A stretch of DNA of 64,000 nucleotides, taken from NCBI GenBank assembly GCA_025991245.1, contig BQMJ01000059.1:62001-126000 (forward strand). The letters are read 5' to 3'. The notes beneath the pieces were generated by a model. It was not told where the DNA came from. It did no database searches and saw only the letters and a program-made list of their open reading frames with translations. Of the stretch, positions 1-11,900 are shown one piece after another (the first letter of the stretch is position 1; every line of letters starts with the position of its first letter). Both the position numbers and the translations under genes were made by a program. Origin of the DNA: Galdieria partita (lineage: Eukaryota; Rhodophyta; Bangiophyceae; Galdieriales; Galdieriaceae).

Positions 1-1817
1 TTTGCTTCCAACAACTTGGGAGACTCTGACGAAGATGTTCTAAGAGATAAAACTTCAACGGTATTGGACTCTATTTTGGAAAGTCCCAGACAACTAGATT
101 CCAAAAGCGAACTTCTTTCAGTGGAACAAGTAACGCCAGATACTTCACTAAATTCTATCATACAACAAGAAGAAGATCACGAGCTTTGGGAAGATGAAGG
201 GATGAAAAAAGAGAAACTCCTTGAGACGTTTCTCGAAGACATATTTGAAGACTCAAGTCGAGAACTTTTGGAGAATGGCCAGGGATCGACCGACCATGAG
301 TGCAAGTCCCAAAAATCGCTCATCCAAGTAGAGGAACGGAATTTAGATACTTGTTTAGGTGAGATTCGTAAAATTTTAACCGAAAAGCACTCGACATTGC
401 GCAGAATCGCTCATATAGAAAGGTTTCTTTTGTTGGAATGTAACAAGTATCAAAGGTTGATTGCTACGGAGAGAGAAGAATTGAGGACAGTAGAGGCTGA
501 ATTGCGAAACTGGATAAGTCAAAAAGAAGAGGATCAAACTTCATCAAAAATACCTGTTTCTATGGATGCGGAGATGATTCAAGGAAATAGTTTCTCTACA
601 GTAGACAAATTTCAACAATATACGAGAGAGATTGAGAGATTGGAGCAAAATACTTATCGGCTTGATACTTTTCTATCAAACTGCAAAAAGAACAAGTCCA
701 TTCTATTGGAGGATTGTAAACATTTGAGGAAGCATGAAGCCAATGTCTGTAGACAACTGGAGATAATTCGAAAACGACAAACTTCTTCTCAAGAAAAAGG
801 AAATGAAAGCAATATTCCTATCGAAGAGGTATGCTACAATCATACATTTCTAGTAGAACTGTAAACAAGATGTCTAGGAAATATCTGAAAAGGCCAAGTA
901 CAATCATTCTATGATTGACAAAGCAGGTGAATTGATCCAAGCTTTGGAAACCCATATATTGGATATTCTCAAGGAAAAACTAACCGTAGAAGAAACATTT
1001 CATCAGGCCGTTCAGAAGGAAGTTGCAGTGGTTAACAAACATGCTGCTCACGCTATGCTCAATGCAGTTTCGGATCAGAATAGTAATCATGTGACATTAG
1101 ATACGCAACACAAAGCTCCAGTAGTGAATTGTGCACACTCGACATTTTCATCTTGTGACGAGGAAGATAGTTGGAATATTATTCATTTGCAAGATTACAT
1201 TGAAGCTTTGGATATTGAAATTGAATATCGGAAACAGAGGATTAGACAAGGTCAAGATATTCTATCCCATTCCGTTCAACAATGCAAGGCTTTGTTTGAG
1301 AAGATTTATTCGCTTCCTAATACAAGTTTACAAGTGCGAATAACACTTTTGGAATTTGTGAAGAGGTACGTAATATAGGAGATCCCTCGATGTTCAAATA
1401 ACAAATGTAATGAAATCATATAGGTGGTTGAAAAGCCAAGAGCAAGTCAATAGTTTGAAACAAACTCACCAAAAGCTCCGCCAAGAACTTGCCAACCTAT
1501 TCAACTGTGTGAGTAGTTGGCAACAAAGAGTAAAATGGCAAGAGTTGGAAATGGAAAATTGGAAAACTCAACAATGTCTGCACGAGTTGGAAATGATTGA
1601 AAAAGTTATTAGTTTAGATGGATATGAAGAATACAATGAGGAAAACCTCTCTGAAGATCTGCAAAGAAGAATTTCAAATACTTTTCTTTCTTCTGTCGAA
1701 AATGACTTGGAATCATCTTCTTTGTTAGACTATGATGAAGCAAATGTTCATGCAAAGTATCCCAATGATTTGTTCGATCTCGACTGGTCCGATATGGAGA
1801 TAGAAAGTGTCATATGA
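1..1817 (+). CDS. coiled-coil protein, unknown function (5' partial)
   Basis: The reading frame is open from base 1, so the gene starts upstream of the window. Exons are <1-828, 878-1365 and 1424-1817, with introns of 49 and 58 bp (gtatgc...tag and gtacgt...tag) in phases 0 and 2. At least 569 residues are encoded. The protein is rich in Glu, Lys, Gln and Leu, with long stretches of helical heptad character around residues 100-270 and 280-480 and acidic ends. No catalytic motif, signal or membrane segment is visible. Its length and composition suggest a structural or tethering coiled coil, but I recognise no family. It lies tail to tail with the cyclophilin gene, 125 bp away. Confidence 0.7.
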
Positions 1818-1942
1818 GCTTGAGTTACTTTCAGGGACATTCTCAGTTCCCTTTTTTTTCGAAATTGATTAAAAGGAAATTTTCCCATGGCTAAAAATAG
1901 AATGTTCAATGGGAACTCTACACCAATATATTTTTTAATCTT

Positions 1943-2905
1943 TTACAACATTCCTGAGCTAATAACCGCAACTCGACGGAGCAACTTGTTTGGATAAATT
2001 TCATCGGCACGTTTATCATGAAATACATCTCGACCAATCGTTAGAAAAAATTTCCTTTGCCAGTCAAACAGTTGCGAAGATAACTTTTTGCCTTGTCTTC
2101 CATCAGAATCAACCAACACTGGAAGATTTTCGATAGCTTCTAAAACTTCATATCCTTCTTCTAATTTGCCAAATACAGTATGTGAAACATCCAACTCCGA
2201 ATGTCCTGCCAAAGTTATTCCAAATTCTGGTCCGAAATGCAGTTTTTTACGGGTTAACAAACCTCGTTCTGTATGTTTCAAAGTGTTGGTTTCCACTTGT
2301 GGGTTCGCTGCAATTAGAGCACCACCGATGTCATAAAAAGTAGTATCCCCAACCGAAGTCAAACGAAGATTGGGAATTTTGCCACCTTCCAATAGAATAC
2401 CTGGTGAACAACGATAAAACAAAGAAAAGTCATAGCTAACAAAAGGTTCTTCAGAACCTAAAGCTTCTTCTTCTTCTTCATCAGCAATATCTATTTGATT
2501 AGAAACGCTCACATCTTTGGTCTTGTCCTTATTATGTATGCCTTTTAAAAACTGTAGAAAGGTAGAAACTGTTTCTGGTGCATCTCGTCCGTAGAGGTCA
2601 AAAACCATCCTTCCAATATACTCATTGCCTACACTTATGTCAAAATAAGCTCTGTTGGTTACAATTGGTTTTCGATGAGTCCCAGATTCTACAGAAGGAA
2701 AGAAAGGAACAGGAAGCACTGCAAGTGTCAGCATTATAAAGTCTCGTCTAGAAAACAAATCGTACGAACAATGTAAATATGACTTCAAATAGGAACTTTT
2801 TCCTTGCTTTCGATTGTTACAATATGTACAAAAGCTACTCTTGAATGAAGAAGCAATATAGTTTTTATATGAAGATGGGAAACCATCCACAAAACTCAGC
2901 TTCAT
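1943..2905 (-). CDS. thylakoid-lumen cyclophilin-type peptidyl-prolyl isomerase
   Basis: Intronless, 320 residues. The ATG at 2905 was chosen because the frame upstream of it has only non-ATG starts and runs into the divergent MTR4 gene. The N-terminus looks like a bipartite plastid-to-lumen signal: a Ser/Lys-rich stretch, then SRRDF followed by a hydrophobic run near residues 54-72, the pattern of a twin-arginine lumen signal. The cyclophilin fold follows, from about residue 85 (YFDISVGNEYIGRMVFDLYG) to GPEFGITLAGHSELD and VFGKLEEGYEVL. An acidic insert (EEEEEALG) splits the domain, as in divergent plant lumenal cyclophilins. Likely role: folding help for photosystem proteins. Only 45 bp separate its ATG from that of MTR4, so the two probably share a promoter. 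Confidence 0.85.
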   Translation of the reverse strand: MKLSFVDGFPSSYKNYIASSFKSSFCTYCNNRKQGKSSYLKSYLHCSYDLFSRRDFIMLTLAVLPVPFFPSVESGTHRKPIVTNRAYFDISVGNEYIGRMVFDLYGRDAPETVSTFLQFLKGIHNKDKTKDVSVSNQIDIADEEEEEALGSEEPFVSYDFSLFYRCSPGILLEGGKIPNLRLTSVGDTTFYDIGGALIAANPQVETNTLKHTERGLLTRKKLHFGPEFGITLAGHSELDVSHTVFGKLEEGYEVLEAIENLPVLVDSDGRQGKKLSSQLFDWQRKFFLTIGRDVFHDKRADEIYPNKLLRRVAVISSGML

Positions 2906-2950
2906 CTTGAGGAATCTGTCGGCGATCGAAGAATTGTGTAATTGTACGCC

Positions 2951-5900
2951 ATGAGTAGTGACGATCTGTTTGATGTCTTTGACGGAACCAAGAAGAGACC
3001 TCAAGATACCATATTGGAAGCTATTGAGAATGCAGAAACTTTGGAAGAATTAGATGACGACCAGGATATCATGGAAGACCCAATTGTTGAACCTCCGGAA
3101 AAGTGGAGAAGAACAGAGTTGACTACCACAGAAAGAAGCAAGCAAGACACTCAAAAAATCGACAATTTTCGTGAAAATAAGAAGAAACCGCGCTCTTTTC
3201 GTTTACAGGAACTTGTTGGTGATTCTGTTAACGAAACTTGTACAACAGATAGTGACTTGAAGACCAATTGCGTACACGATGTTTCCTTGCCTCCCGAATA
3301 TGGAGAATATCTTTTTGTACCCAAAGAATCAAACCATAAACCAGCAAAAGAATATAAATTCACACTCGATGCGTTTCAACAAGAGAGCATCCAATGTCTA
3401 GAAAGAAACGAGTCGGTGTTGGTTTCAGCACATACTTCAGCAGGAAAGACCGCCATAGCAGAATATGCCATTGCAATGTCTTTAAGAGATGGCCAAAGGG
3501 TCATTTATACTTCTCCTATTAAAGCACTTAGTAATCAAAAGTATCGGGAACTCTTTGAGGAATTTACTGACGTAGGTTTGATGACAGGAGACGTAACTAT
3601 CAATCCTAATGCTGGTTGCATAGTAATGACTACAGAGATCCTAAGAAGTATGTTATATCGTGGGTCTGAAGTCATAAGAGAAGTTGCTTGGGTCATATTT
3701 GATGAGGTTCATTATATGAGAGACAAGGAACGCGGAGTAGTTTGGGAGGAGACCATTATTATGGTTCCGGAGAATGTCCGTTTTGTTTTTTTATCAGCTA
3801 CGATTCCTAATGCTAGAGAGTTTGCTGAATGGATTGTTCAACTAAAGAATCAGCCTTGTCATACTATTTACACGGATTCTCGTCCAGTTCCTTTGCAGCA
3901 TTATTTATTTCCAGCTGGTGGAGACGGATTGTATTTGGTAGTAGATGAGAAAGGGCAGTTTCGAGACGATACTTTTGAAAAGGCGTTGTCGAAAATTGGA
4001 GAAAGCTCATCCAAAGACATTTCGAAAACATCAGAAATGAATAAGAAAAGCAAAAAGACCGCCAAAGGTGCTTCCGATGTCTATCGTATTATTAAGTTGA
4101 TTATGGAACGAGAATATGATCCCGTTATTGTATTTGCCTTTTCTAGAAGAGAATGTGAAGCATTGGCCTTGCAACTGTCCAAATTAGAATTGAACACGGA
4201 TGAACAAAAGTCTCTTGTTGAACAAGTATTTGTAAATGCGATGGATAGTTTATCGGAAGATGATAAAAAGTTGCCTCAAATCACTGCAGCACTTCCACTT
4301 TTGAAAAGAGGCATTGGTATTCATCATTCAGGTTTACTTCCCATTTTGAAAGAGGTATTTAAGAAGAAGAGTAGATTCAAGTAAATTTTATGCAATTTTG
4401 TGTGCTTAGGTTACAGAAATTCTTTTCCAAGAGGGACTCATCAAGGTATTATTTGCAACGGAGACTTTTGCTATGGGATTAAATATGCCTGCCAAAACGG
4501 TAGTCTTTACTGCAGTTCGTAAATTTGATGGAGAAGCCTTTAGATTCATTAGTGGAGGAGAATATATACAAATGAGTGGGAGAGCTGGTCGAAGAGGGTT
4601 AGATGAAAGAGGAATATCTATTTTGACAGTTGATGAAAGGATTCAACCTGAGACTGCTCGAGCCATATTGAAAGGTAATGCGGATCCTCTTCGTTCTTCT
4701 TTTCATTTGGAATACAATATGCTTCTTAACTTGTTACGATCGGAAGAAGCTAATCCAGAATATGTGATATCTCGTTCCTTGGCACAGTTCCAAGCAGATA
4801 GAGCACTTCCTGATAATGAAGCAAGATTAGATGAGCTTTTAAGACAGAAAGACGAATTGAAAGTTTCTATGGAGGAAGATGTAAAGGAATTTGTTGCGTA
4901 CAAAGACCAATTGGAAAGACTTCGTACGAAACTCCGTAATATTGTATTTCAAGCTAAAAACGTACTCGCATTCTTACAAGTTGGAAGGCTTGCTCGGTTC
5001 TGTGTACAAGAGGAGAAAGAGATTCGCGATTTTGGTTGGGGCGTAATTGTTAATTTTACAAAATTGAATGCTTCACAAGTAAAGGAACAAGGTAAGGAGT
5101 AGAAAGCTTTATTTGAATTTTCTATATTATGTGTGTGTGTGTGTGTGTGTTGTAGGTATTCGAGATAAATTTCTTATCGATGCATTGGTGTGGAGCAAGC
5201 CGTTGATGGGAACTCATGAAAGAGTTTTCATTCCTCCCAAAGGACAAGAGGATATGGAAGAAGCTTCATGGAATGTTTTGCCATTTCAACTGAGTGCATT
5301 GGATGGTTTGTCTTCTATTCGAGTTTATATGCCCAAAGACCTGCGTCCACGAGAAAATCGATCAGCAGTGGGAAAATCGGTCTCTGAAGTTATTCGCCAG
5401 TTTCCAAAAGGCATTCCGTTACTTGATCCTGTAGAAGATATGGGCATCAAGGATGAGGAGTTTAGAAAGTTGATTCGACAAGTTGAATCTGTAGAAGATC
5501 AGCTATTCTCATCCAAACTTGCTCAACAATATTCTCTTTCTCTTCACACAACTTATCCAGAAGAACTTTGCAAACTGTTGGATGCGTATCGAAAGAAGGA
5601 ACAGCTTCTAGTAGAAATCAAAGCAGTTAAAAGACAAATACGCTTAGGACAAGGCCTTATTTTACGTGAAGAATTGAAGAGAATGTTGCGTGTTTTACGT
5701 CGTTTAGGATTCATCAATCATGAAAACATTGTGGAAAAGAAGGGCCGAACTGCTTGCGAAGTCAACACAGCTGATGAGTTGGTCTTGACAGAATTGATGT
5801 TTCACGGTGCATTTAATGAAATGACGGCACAAGTTGCAGTTGCCTTATTGTCTTGTTTTGTGTACGATGAGAAACAAGACGAACAGTTACAGTTCTCGAA

Positions 5901-6255
5901 CGATGAATTGAAAGTTGCTTTTCAGACTTTGCAGAATATAGCGCGCAGGGTTGGTACGGTTACGAAAGAATGTAAAATACCTATTGATGTGGATGAATAT
6001 GTACAATCTTTTGACCCAAGTATGATGAATGTTGTATATGCTTGGTGTCGTGGAGCCATTTTTGCTGAAATCTGCAAAATGACTCATATTTTCGAAGGTA
6101 GTATTATTCGTTGTATGCGTCGATTGGAAGAGTTGTTAAGACAGCTTTCTGCAGCTGCTCATAGCATTGGCAATGAAGAATTAGAGCAGTTGTTTGAAAG
6201 AGGAAGTCTCTTATTGAAACGAGATATTGCATTTCAAGCCTCCTTATATTTATAG
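2951..6255 (+). CDS. MTR4: exosome-cofactor DExH-box RNA helicase MTR4
   Basis: Exons 2951-4354, 4410-5091 and 5156-6255; introns of 55 and 64 bp, phases 0 and 1; 1061 residues, close to yeast Mtr4. Seen: Walker [15 protein letters not shown] at about residue 160, DEVH in [13 protein letters not shown] at about 251, [26 protein letters not shown] and [15 protein letters not shown], then the arch and the DSHCT C-terminal domain ending [12 protein letters not shown]. The length and the arch position favour MTR4 over SKI2. It unwinds structured nuclear RNAs for 3'-5' decay by the exosome. The second intron carries a (GT)10 run directly before its acceptor. Start ATG at 2951; an in-frame TTG 9 bp upstream is unlikely to be used. 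Confidence 0.93.
5131..5150. repeat. (GT)10 microsatellite inside MTR4 intron 2
   Basis: Perfect GT dinucleotide run of ten units that ends five bases before the acceptor AG of the second MTR4 intron, in the place of the usual pyrimidine tract. Confidence 0.95.
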
Positions 6256-6398
6256 TTCTAATAAAGGAGTCGAAAGTGATGGACCATTATTTTCAGTGTT
6301 GTTATAAGAAATCCATTGGAAAAAGACGAGTTGCTTATACGTTGATATCCACTTGAGCATTCCAAAAGCTTCCATCGGAATTCGTCCACAGTCGACGA

Positions 6399-7657
6399 AT
6401 GTCTTGGAATGTGGGTGTATCTCAGACAGAAGCTTCTTGTTGGAATCCTTGTGCTTCAGATAGTGCTTCAGAAAAACATGGAGAACAAGTAATCACACCA
6501 TTCGTTTCAAAACTCTATGATTTACTTGCTGAAAGCTCCAACAGTTCATTTATTGAGTGGAGAAACTCTGGTGACTGCTTTGAAGTAAAGAGACCCACGG
6601 AGTTTGCTCATCAAGTACTTCCCAATTACTATAAACACAACAACTTTTCTTCTTTTGTTAGACAGCTCAACCAATATGGATTTCGCAAGATGGACAAGGA
6701 AAAGTGGCTGTTTCAACATCCCTGTTTCAAGAAAGGAAGGAGAGATCTATTGAGTCGAATGGGTAGAAGAAAAAGTAACCAGAGACAAAAGTTTTCAAAC
6801 TTAGAGGAGAATACTCTAAGGACAATAGCGTCAGGGAGTGAAGAGGATGTCAAGAGTAGAACAACAGCTGATATTTTGGGTTATTGGGAGAGTCCAACAA
6901 AGAGTTGTACAGAATATATAGACAGACCTCCGACAAGGAGTGGGAAAGACAAGTGGGAATGGTTGTATAGGGAACTGGTTTCTTCCAAAGAAAGACAACA
7001 AAAACTATCGTATATATTACAGCTGGATGAACAGAAGCTCGAGTCGCTCGAAAAGCAACTTTGGTGGATGAAAAAGTGGATATCTGACTATGTCGAACAG
7101 TATTCATATTCGAGTAAGTTATTTCTGTTGTGTATATCAATCAGCTGATATTTTCTATGATAGCCAATTTTGATAGTCATGTTGACACCAACAACAATAC
7201 TACTGCACTCCCTAGTGAGGCTTCTAGTAGTTTATCTTGTAATGGAAAAGCATATTTACTAGATCAAAGAATGCCTTTGCTGGATACTCATGTGGATAAC
7301 GCTTATTCATCTGTTTTGGGTGAGTTGTTGGATAAGGAATGGAGTTTGTTGCAAAAGAAAAAGCCTTTGTCTATAGAGGAAAATGCTTTTCGTTCGGATT
7401 GTTGTTATATGGAACAAGAGAAAGGTCATGACATATTATCGTCAAGGAACAGTAATGATTATCCATTATCTATATCTTGTCATGCCTCCAAAACGAGTAA
7501 ACCTGTAGGAGCTGTGGAGTTGGAACCTTTGTCTGAACAAGAAAGCACAGAACGTACTGAATGTTTTAGCAAGTGGCAGTTGGATGGTAGTGAATATGTG
7601 AATATGAGTAGTTTGTCTGGAAGTGTTGGCCATTCGGAATGTTCCCATTCATTCTAA
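6399..7657 (+). CDS. HSF: heat shock transcription factor
   Basis: Exons 6399-7113 and 7164-7657 with a 50 bp phase-1 intron; 402 residues. An HSF DNA-binding domain covers about residues 34-128: TPFVSKLYDLL, then YYKHNNFSSFVRQLNQYGFR with the recognition helix, and FQHPCFKKGRRDLL. A helical segment near 185-232 (WEWLYRELVSSKERQQKLS, LEKQLWWMKKW) fits the trimerisation region. The C-terminal half is Ser-rich and acidic with no clear activation motif. The intron lies after the oligomerisation region, not inside the DNA-binding domain as in plant HSFs. Probable role: transcription of heat and stress genes. A perfect TTCnnGAA site occurs elsewhere in the window (35853-35860). Confidence 0.92.
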
Positions 7658-7750
7658 CCAAAGGACGTTGGTCCATTCATTTTCATTTTGTACATAAAGT
7701 TTGGCCAATATGACCGTTGCGCATTGTTGATTCCATTAGGGTGACCGTTG

Positions 7751-8074
7751 ATGAAACGACAACCTTTACAAGATAAAACGCAACTGTTAAACACTCCTTC
7801 CAAAGTCACTAGTGAAATGTGCCATTGTCAATCATCCATAGACAACAAACAACTATCTTCTACGGAAAGTGTTCTGGAAGAAAATGAACAAGCTCCAACA
7901 GTTTTTTTGGCCTCGCCTTGGATATCCTTTTTTAGAAGAATCATAGGACAACAGGAAAGCTTCAATGAAGTGTCACCTATTGCCACTCGAAGATATCAAC
8001 ACTTGTTGGACCCGCGTTCACCAAGAATGGATAGGACTCCTTTGGATGAATATTTGAAAAAATACAAATGTTGA
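7751..8074 (+). CDS. small protein with DPRSP...RTP motif (CDCA3-like)
   Basis: Uninterrupted 107-codon frame from ATG 7751 to TGA 8074, lying between HSF and the phosphatase gene in the same direction. The protein is polar with a short hydrophobic stretch (FLASPWISFF). Near its C-terminus it carries HLLDPRSPRMDRTPLDEY. The DPRSP-x-RTP pattern recalls the repeated DPRSP...RTP motifs of vertebrate CDCA3/Tome-1, a cell-cycle protein, though the spacing here is shorter. The motif is seen; kinship with CDCA3 is inference, and a chance match in a small protein is possible. No targeting signal is visible. Coding bias resembles its neighbours, so I regard it as a real gene. Confidence 0.55.
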   Translation: MKRQPLQDKTQLLNTPSKVTSEMCHCQSSIDNKQLSSTESVLEENEQAPTVFLASPWISFFRRIIGQQESFNEVSPIATRRYQHLLDPRSPRMDRTPLDEYLKKYKC

Positions 8075-8132
8075 ATATAAATATGTGGATATTGTTTGTG
8101 TTGTGCCTTCAAGTTTTGGGATCATTGAAAAC

Positions 8133-8889
8133 ATGGAATCTCTTGGCAATTCGTATTATGCTTTGCGTCGTATGTAACACACCCAAAAGCTTTGCTTGCA
8201 AATACTCAAGAGATAACTAGACGGTGAAAGTCGAGCCAATGTGGAACACTTGATCGTCTCAGATAGTGAAAACGGAATACTAGACAAATATGGACTGACA
8301 GATCGAGGAAAACAACAAGCACAACAAGCAAGTTATCCATAGCTGTATTCTCATTGCTTAACTTTTCAATAGGCCGCTTTTCAATTAAAAGAAACACTTG
8401 AAAAGAATTGGAATGGAAAATATAACAAAGAGTTGGTAACTTTGATTACTTCTCCTTTTTCTCGTGCTAGGGAAACGGCTGAGATCATAGCTACTCAACT
8501 GCAGTTGCAAGTCATTGTGGAACCTTTATTGAGAGAAAGGTAAGTTGCAGTTGTTGATTCATCTTTTAAGAATTCTGAGTAGATACTTTGGCCAATTCAA
8601 TATGACTTGTGATGACCATTATAAAGTCGTATGGAATGCAGATAAGCAAGTAGGTGTCATGGATCCTGAGTGGGGTGTGGAAAGTGTTCAAGATACTTTG
8701 AAGAGAAGTTTACAAGTGATCAATCGATATGAACAAATATCAAAAGGACATGTTTATGTGTTGGTTTCTCATGGAGACGTTTTACAAATTCTTCGTACTT
8801 ATTTTGCCGGAGTTGCTTTAGAAGACCATCGTTCTTTACCTTATCTTGGAAATGCTCAGATAGACTGTCTCTATCTAGCGAAACAATAA
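8133..8889 (+). CDS. histidine phosphatase / phosphoglycerate mutase-like
   Basis: Four short exons: 8133-8169, 8221-8327, 8373-8539 and 8583-8889; 205 residues. Introns are 51, 45 and 43 bp. The first splits the catalytic RHGE motif (LRHGESRAN, residues 11-18), giving the phosphohistidine site. Family features follow: LTDRGKQQA, SPFSRARETAEI with the conserved Arg, RYFGQFN, and LVSHGDVLQ with the second catalytic His. The second intron begins GCAAGT instead of GT; only this boundary keeps the frame across GKQQAQQ-AAFQLKE. No targeting peptide is seen. Substrate unknown: the family includes sugar-phosphate and protein phosphatases as well as mutases. Its stop lies 26 bp from the convergent CobW stop. 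Confidence 0.85.
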
Positions 8890-8915
8890 CAACTCAATAT
8901 ACAGCATGTATATAT

Positions 8916-11900
8916 TTATGATACCAAACAACTCCATAAAATGTTTTCCAGTTGTTTAGAGTCCAATTGACGACCAATCAGCACCAACTGATTCTTAAGA
9001 GGCTCATCTTTTGGCCATTCATCTTCATCAAAGTCAGCTCTTCTTCCTGAAAGTTGAAAGATATAACGTTGAGGATAGCCATCAAACTTCAAAAGTCCTT
9101 TGGCTCTAAATACATTATCGGGAAGTTTTTGTAAGAAGTTATCTCGAAAACGGCGAACATCGAAAGGCTTTTCACTTTCAAATGACACAGATACAAATTG
9201 TTCTTGTTCTAAATGTTCTGAATGAGAATGTGAGTCGTCCAAACGTTGTTGTAGAAAGTAATCCTTTTGATTATTTGCCAAAGATAACGACTGTTTCATA
9301 GCTTCAACACTTGTGCCAATATCCAGTATCAAAGGTAATGGAACTCGTCCTCGAATACAACGAAGAATACGAATCCCTGGTTTCACTCTATTTAAAAACT
9401 CAATCACTTCATCCAGTCTTTGCTGAGAAACCAAATCTGTCTTTGAAATAAGTACTGCATCAGCTGACAGAATTTGATTCAAAGCAACTTCACTGTCGAA
9501 CTGATGATATATATCGAAATTCGAAGCATCCACCAAAGTTAAGACTCCATCTATTCGATACTCATCTACCAAATCGGTAGAAACTATGGAATGAATCAGA
9601 GGTACTGGATCTGCTAGTCCCGTAGTTTCCACAATAACATAGTCGAATTGTTTCTCTTGTTTCTTCAGACGTTCGAGAGATTCCACAAAAGAGCCGTTCA
9701 CATTACAACAAATGCATCCATTACTCAGTTCCACTAGTAAGCTTCCTTTGTCTTGACAAATACTTTTTTCTACTAAACGACTATCGATATCCAACTCACC
9801 AAAGTCATTCACAACTACTGCTATCTTCATGGAACCTGACTGGGAAAGTATATAATTCAACAAGGTTGTCTTACCACTTCCAAGAAAACCAGTCAATATA
9901 GTGATAGGAAGGCCATTCTTAGGAAATGTTTGTAACATCTCTTGAGTCTTATAGGGGTCACCTTTTCTAAGAATGTAACTAGCATCTGTTTCTAATGCTT
10001 CATGAGTTATACTAGTAGAACAGTCTACTGTCACGAATGATGTACTTTCTGTTCCGTCTGATGCGTTTTCTGAAAAAAGTGAAGTTAATACATCCAATGC
10101 TGAAGGTACAATGGGAGAAGCTTTCTGAATATCAAAAGTTGATTCTTGACTTCCATTGGCTTCAACAATATCCTTATTTTCCAAATCACTTCGTCGCTCC
10201 AACTCTTGTTCTTGAACAGGAACCAAATCCTGAAATGGGTCCTCAAAGCTCGCCCAAGCATCTGTGAATACCATCTCTTCATCTTGTAACAAACAACTAT
10301 CCAACATTCTTTCCAACTGATTTCTATTCATATCGATGCCCAGGAAAACAATTATTGTCTTTCTATCTCCAAATCGTTTGTTCCAACTGGCTGAAATTTC
10401 ACTTCTTGCCTTGTCATCCTTTGGCCATTCCTCTTTGGGTAAGGTAACATAAAAAGGAGAACCTCTTTTCAACGAAACTGTACTACCAACTTGATTCCAC
10501 TCTAAAGGACTATCCATTCTCGTTGCCAACCAAATCTTTCCAATAGAACGAATGATGCCTCGGAAAGTCTCCGAATTGGAAATGTGAGAATACAAACGCT
10601 TTGGATGAAATGGACGATCGGCACTGTATACAAATGAATAGAAAGAAAGCCATTCCGGAACGATAGCGCTATCATCACCTTTTTCTGTAGAAAATGAGGT
10701 TGTAGTGTCTTGTCGTGAAAGATTCTCAGCAGCATTTTCATCTTTGTTATCTATACAATTATTGATTCCAGAATCCACATCATTAGATGCTTTCATATCT
10801 ATGCCATAACTAGTACTTGTCCACAATTTTTTCCAAGTAGGTAAAAACTCAAGTTTGTTTGACTGATAATACCTACAGTTGGCAAAATAAGAAACGGGTA
10901 TCTTTCCAGAAAGTGCTCTTATTCTCAAAGCATCCATATTCAACACTCGAAGAACTTGTTCCAACTGATTGATACTTTGTTCTGATAACTCGTCAACTCT
11001 ATTAAGAACAATCAGATTGGCATATTCCAGTTGGGATATAAAAATTTGACTAGCATCCATTTCTGCTTCTCCAATCTCACTAGCAAGACTGTCCGGATTA
11101 TACATTTCTTCCAGAAACTTGGAAGCGTCCAATACAGTCACAAGAGAGTCAATACGAACAATGCGTTCTAAACTCTTTTTCTCTTCCGAAAAAGATGAAA
11201 AATGGGATTCGATCATCTTTGCAATTACTTGAGGTTCTGAAGTTGCACCACCATCCAATATAACATAATCACTCTTTCCTTCTTTCACTATATTTTCGAG
11301 TTGTTCAAATAACTCCTCTTTACTGGCACAAAATGCAACTCTTCCTGGAATACCTCCCATTCTACTCTTTGAGACAGATTCCTTATCACGTACGAAGCAG
11401 TCTTCTCGGCTGTCACTTTCTGTATTTACTTGAATCTTATCCATCGGCAACCTTGGTGAGTCCCTCTTTCTATCACTAGCTGAAATTACCCGACGGGAAT
11501 TCTCTTGGACCTGCTTAAAACCCGGAGGTCCTATCAAACCAAGATAAACAATACGAAGATTGGAAGCCAACGAGTTCATTGCGTGTCGAACCAACTCTAA
11601 TCTCCCATTGATATCAGGACCCACTATGACAGTGATGGGTAGTTCTGACGAACCAATACTTCCATTGTTGTTATTACAACTGCCATAATTATCATTATGA
11701 CTATGTGTAGTACATGATACTGAAAGACTCTTCTCTTCTTTCTCTTCGTTTGGAGATTCCTTTTCTATCTTTGCTGCAAGTGTTTCTATACTTGCTCTAC
11801 TTTCACCCTCTTCTCCATCAAGTACATATGCTCCTCCCACCACAGTTGTGGCTAATAGTTGGTTCTGCTTGTAAAAGTTTGTGGGAAGAGCTATTGGAGT

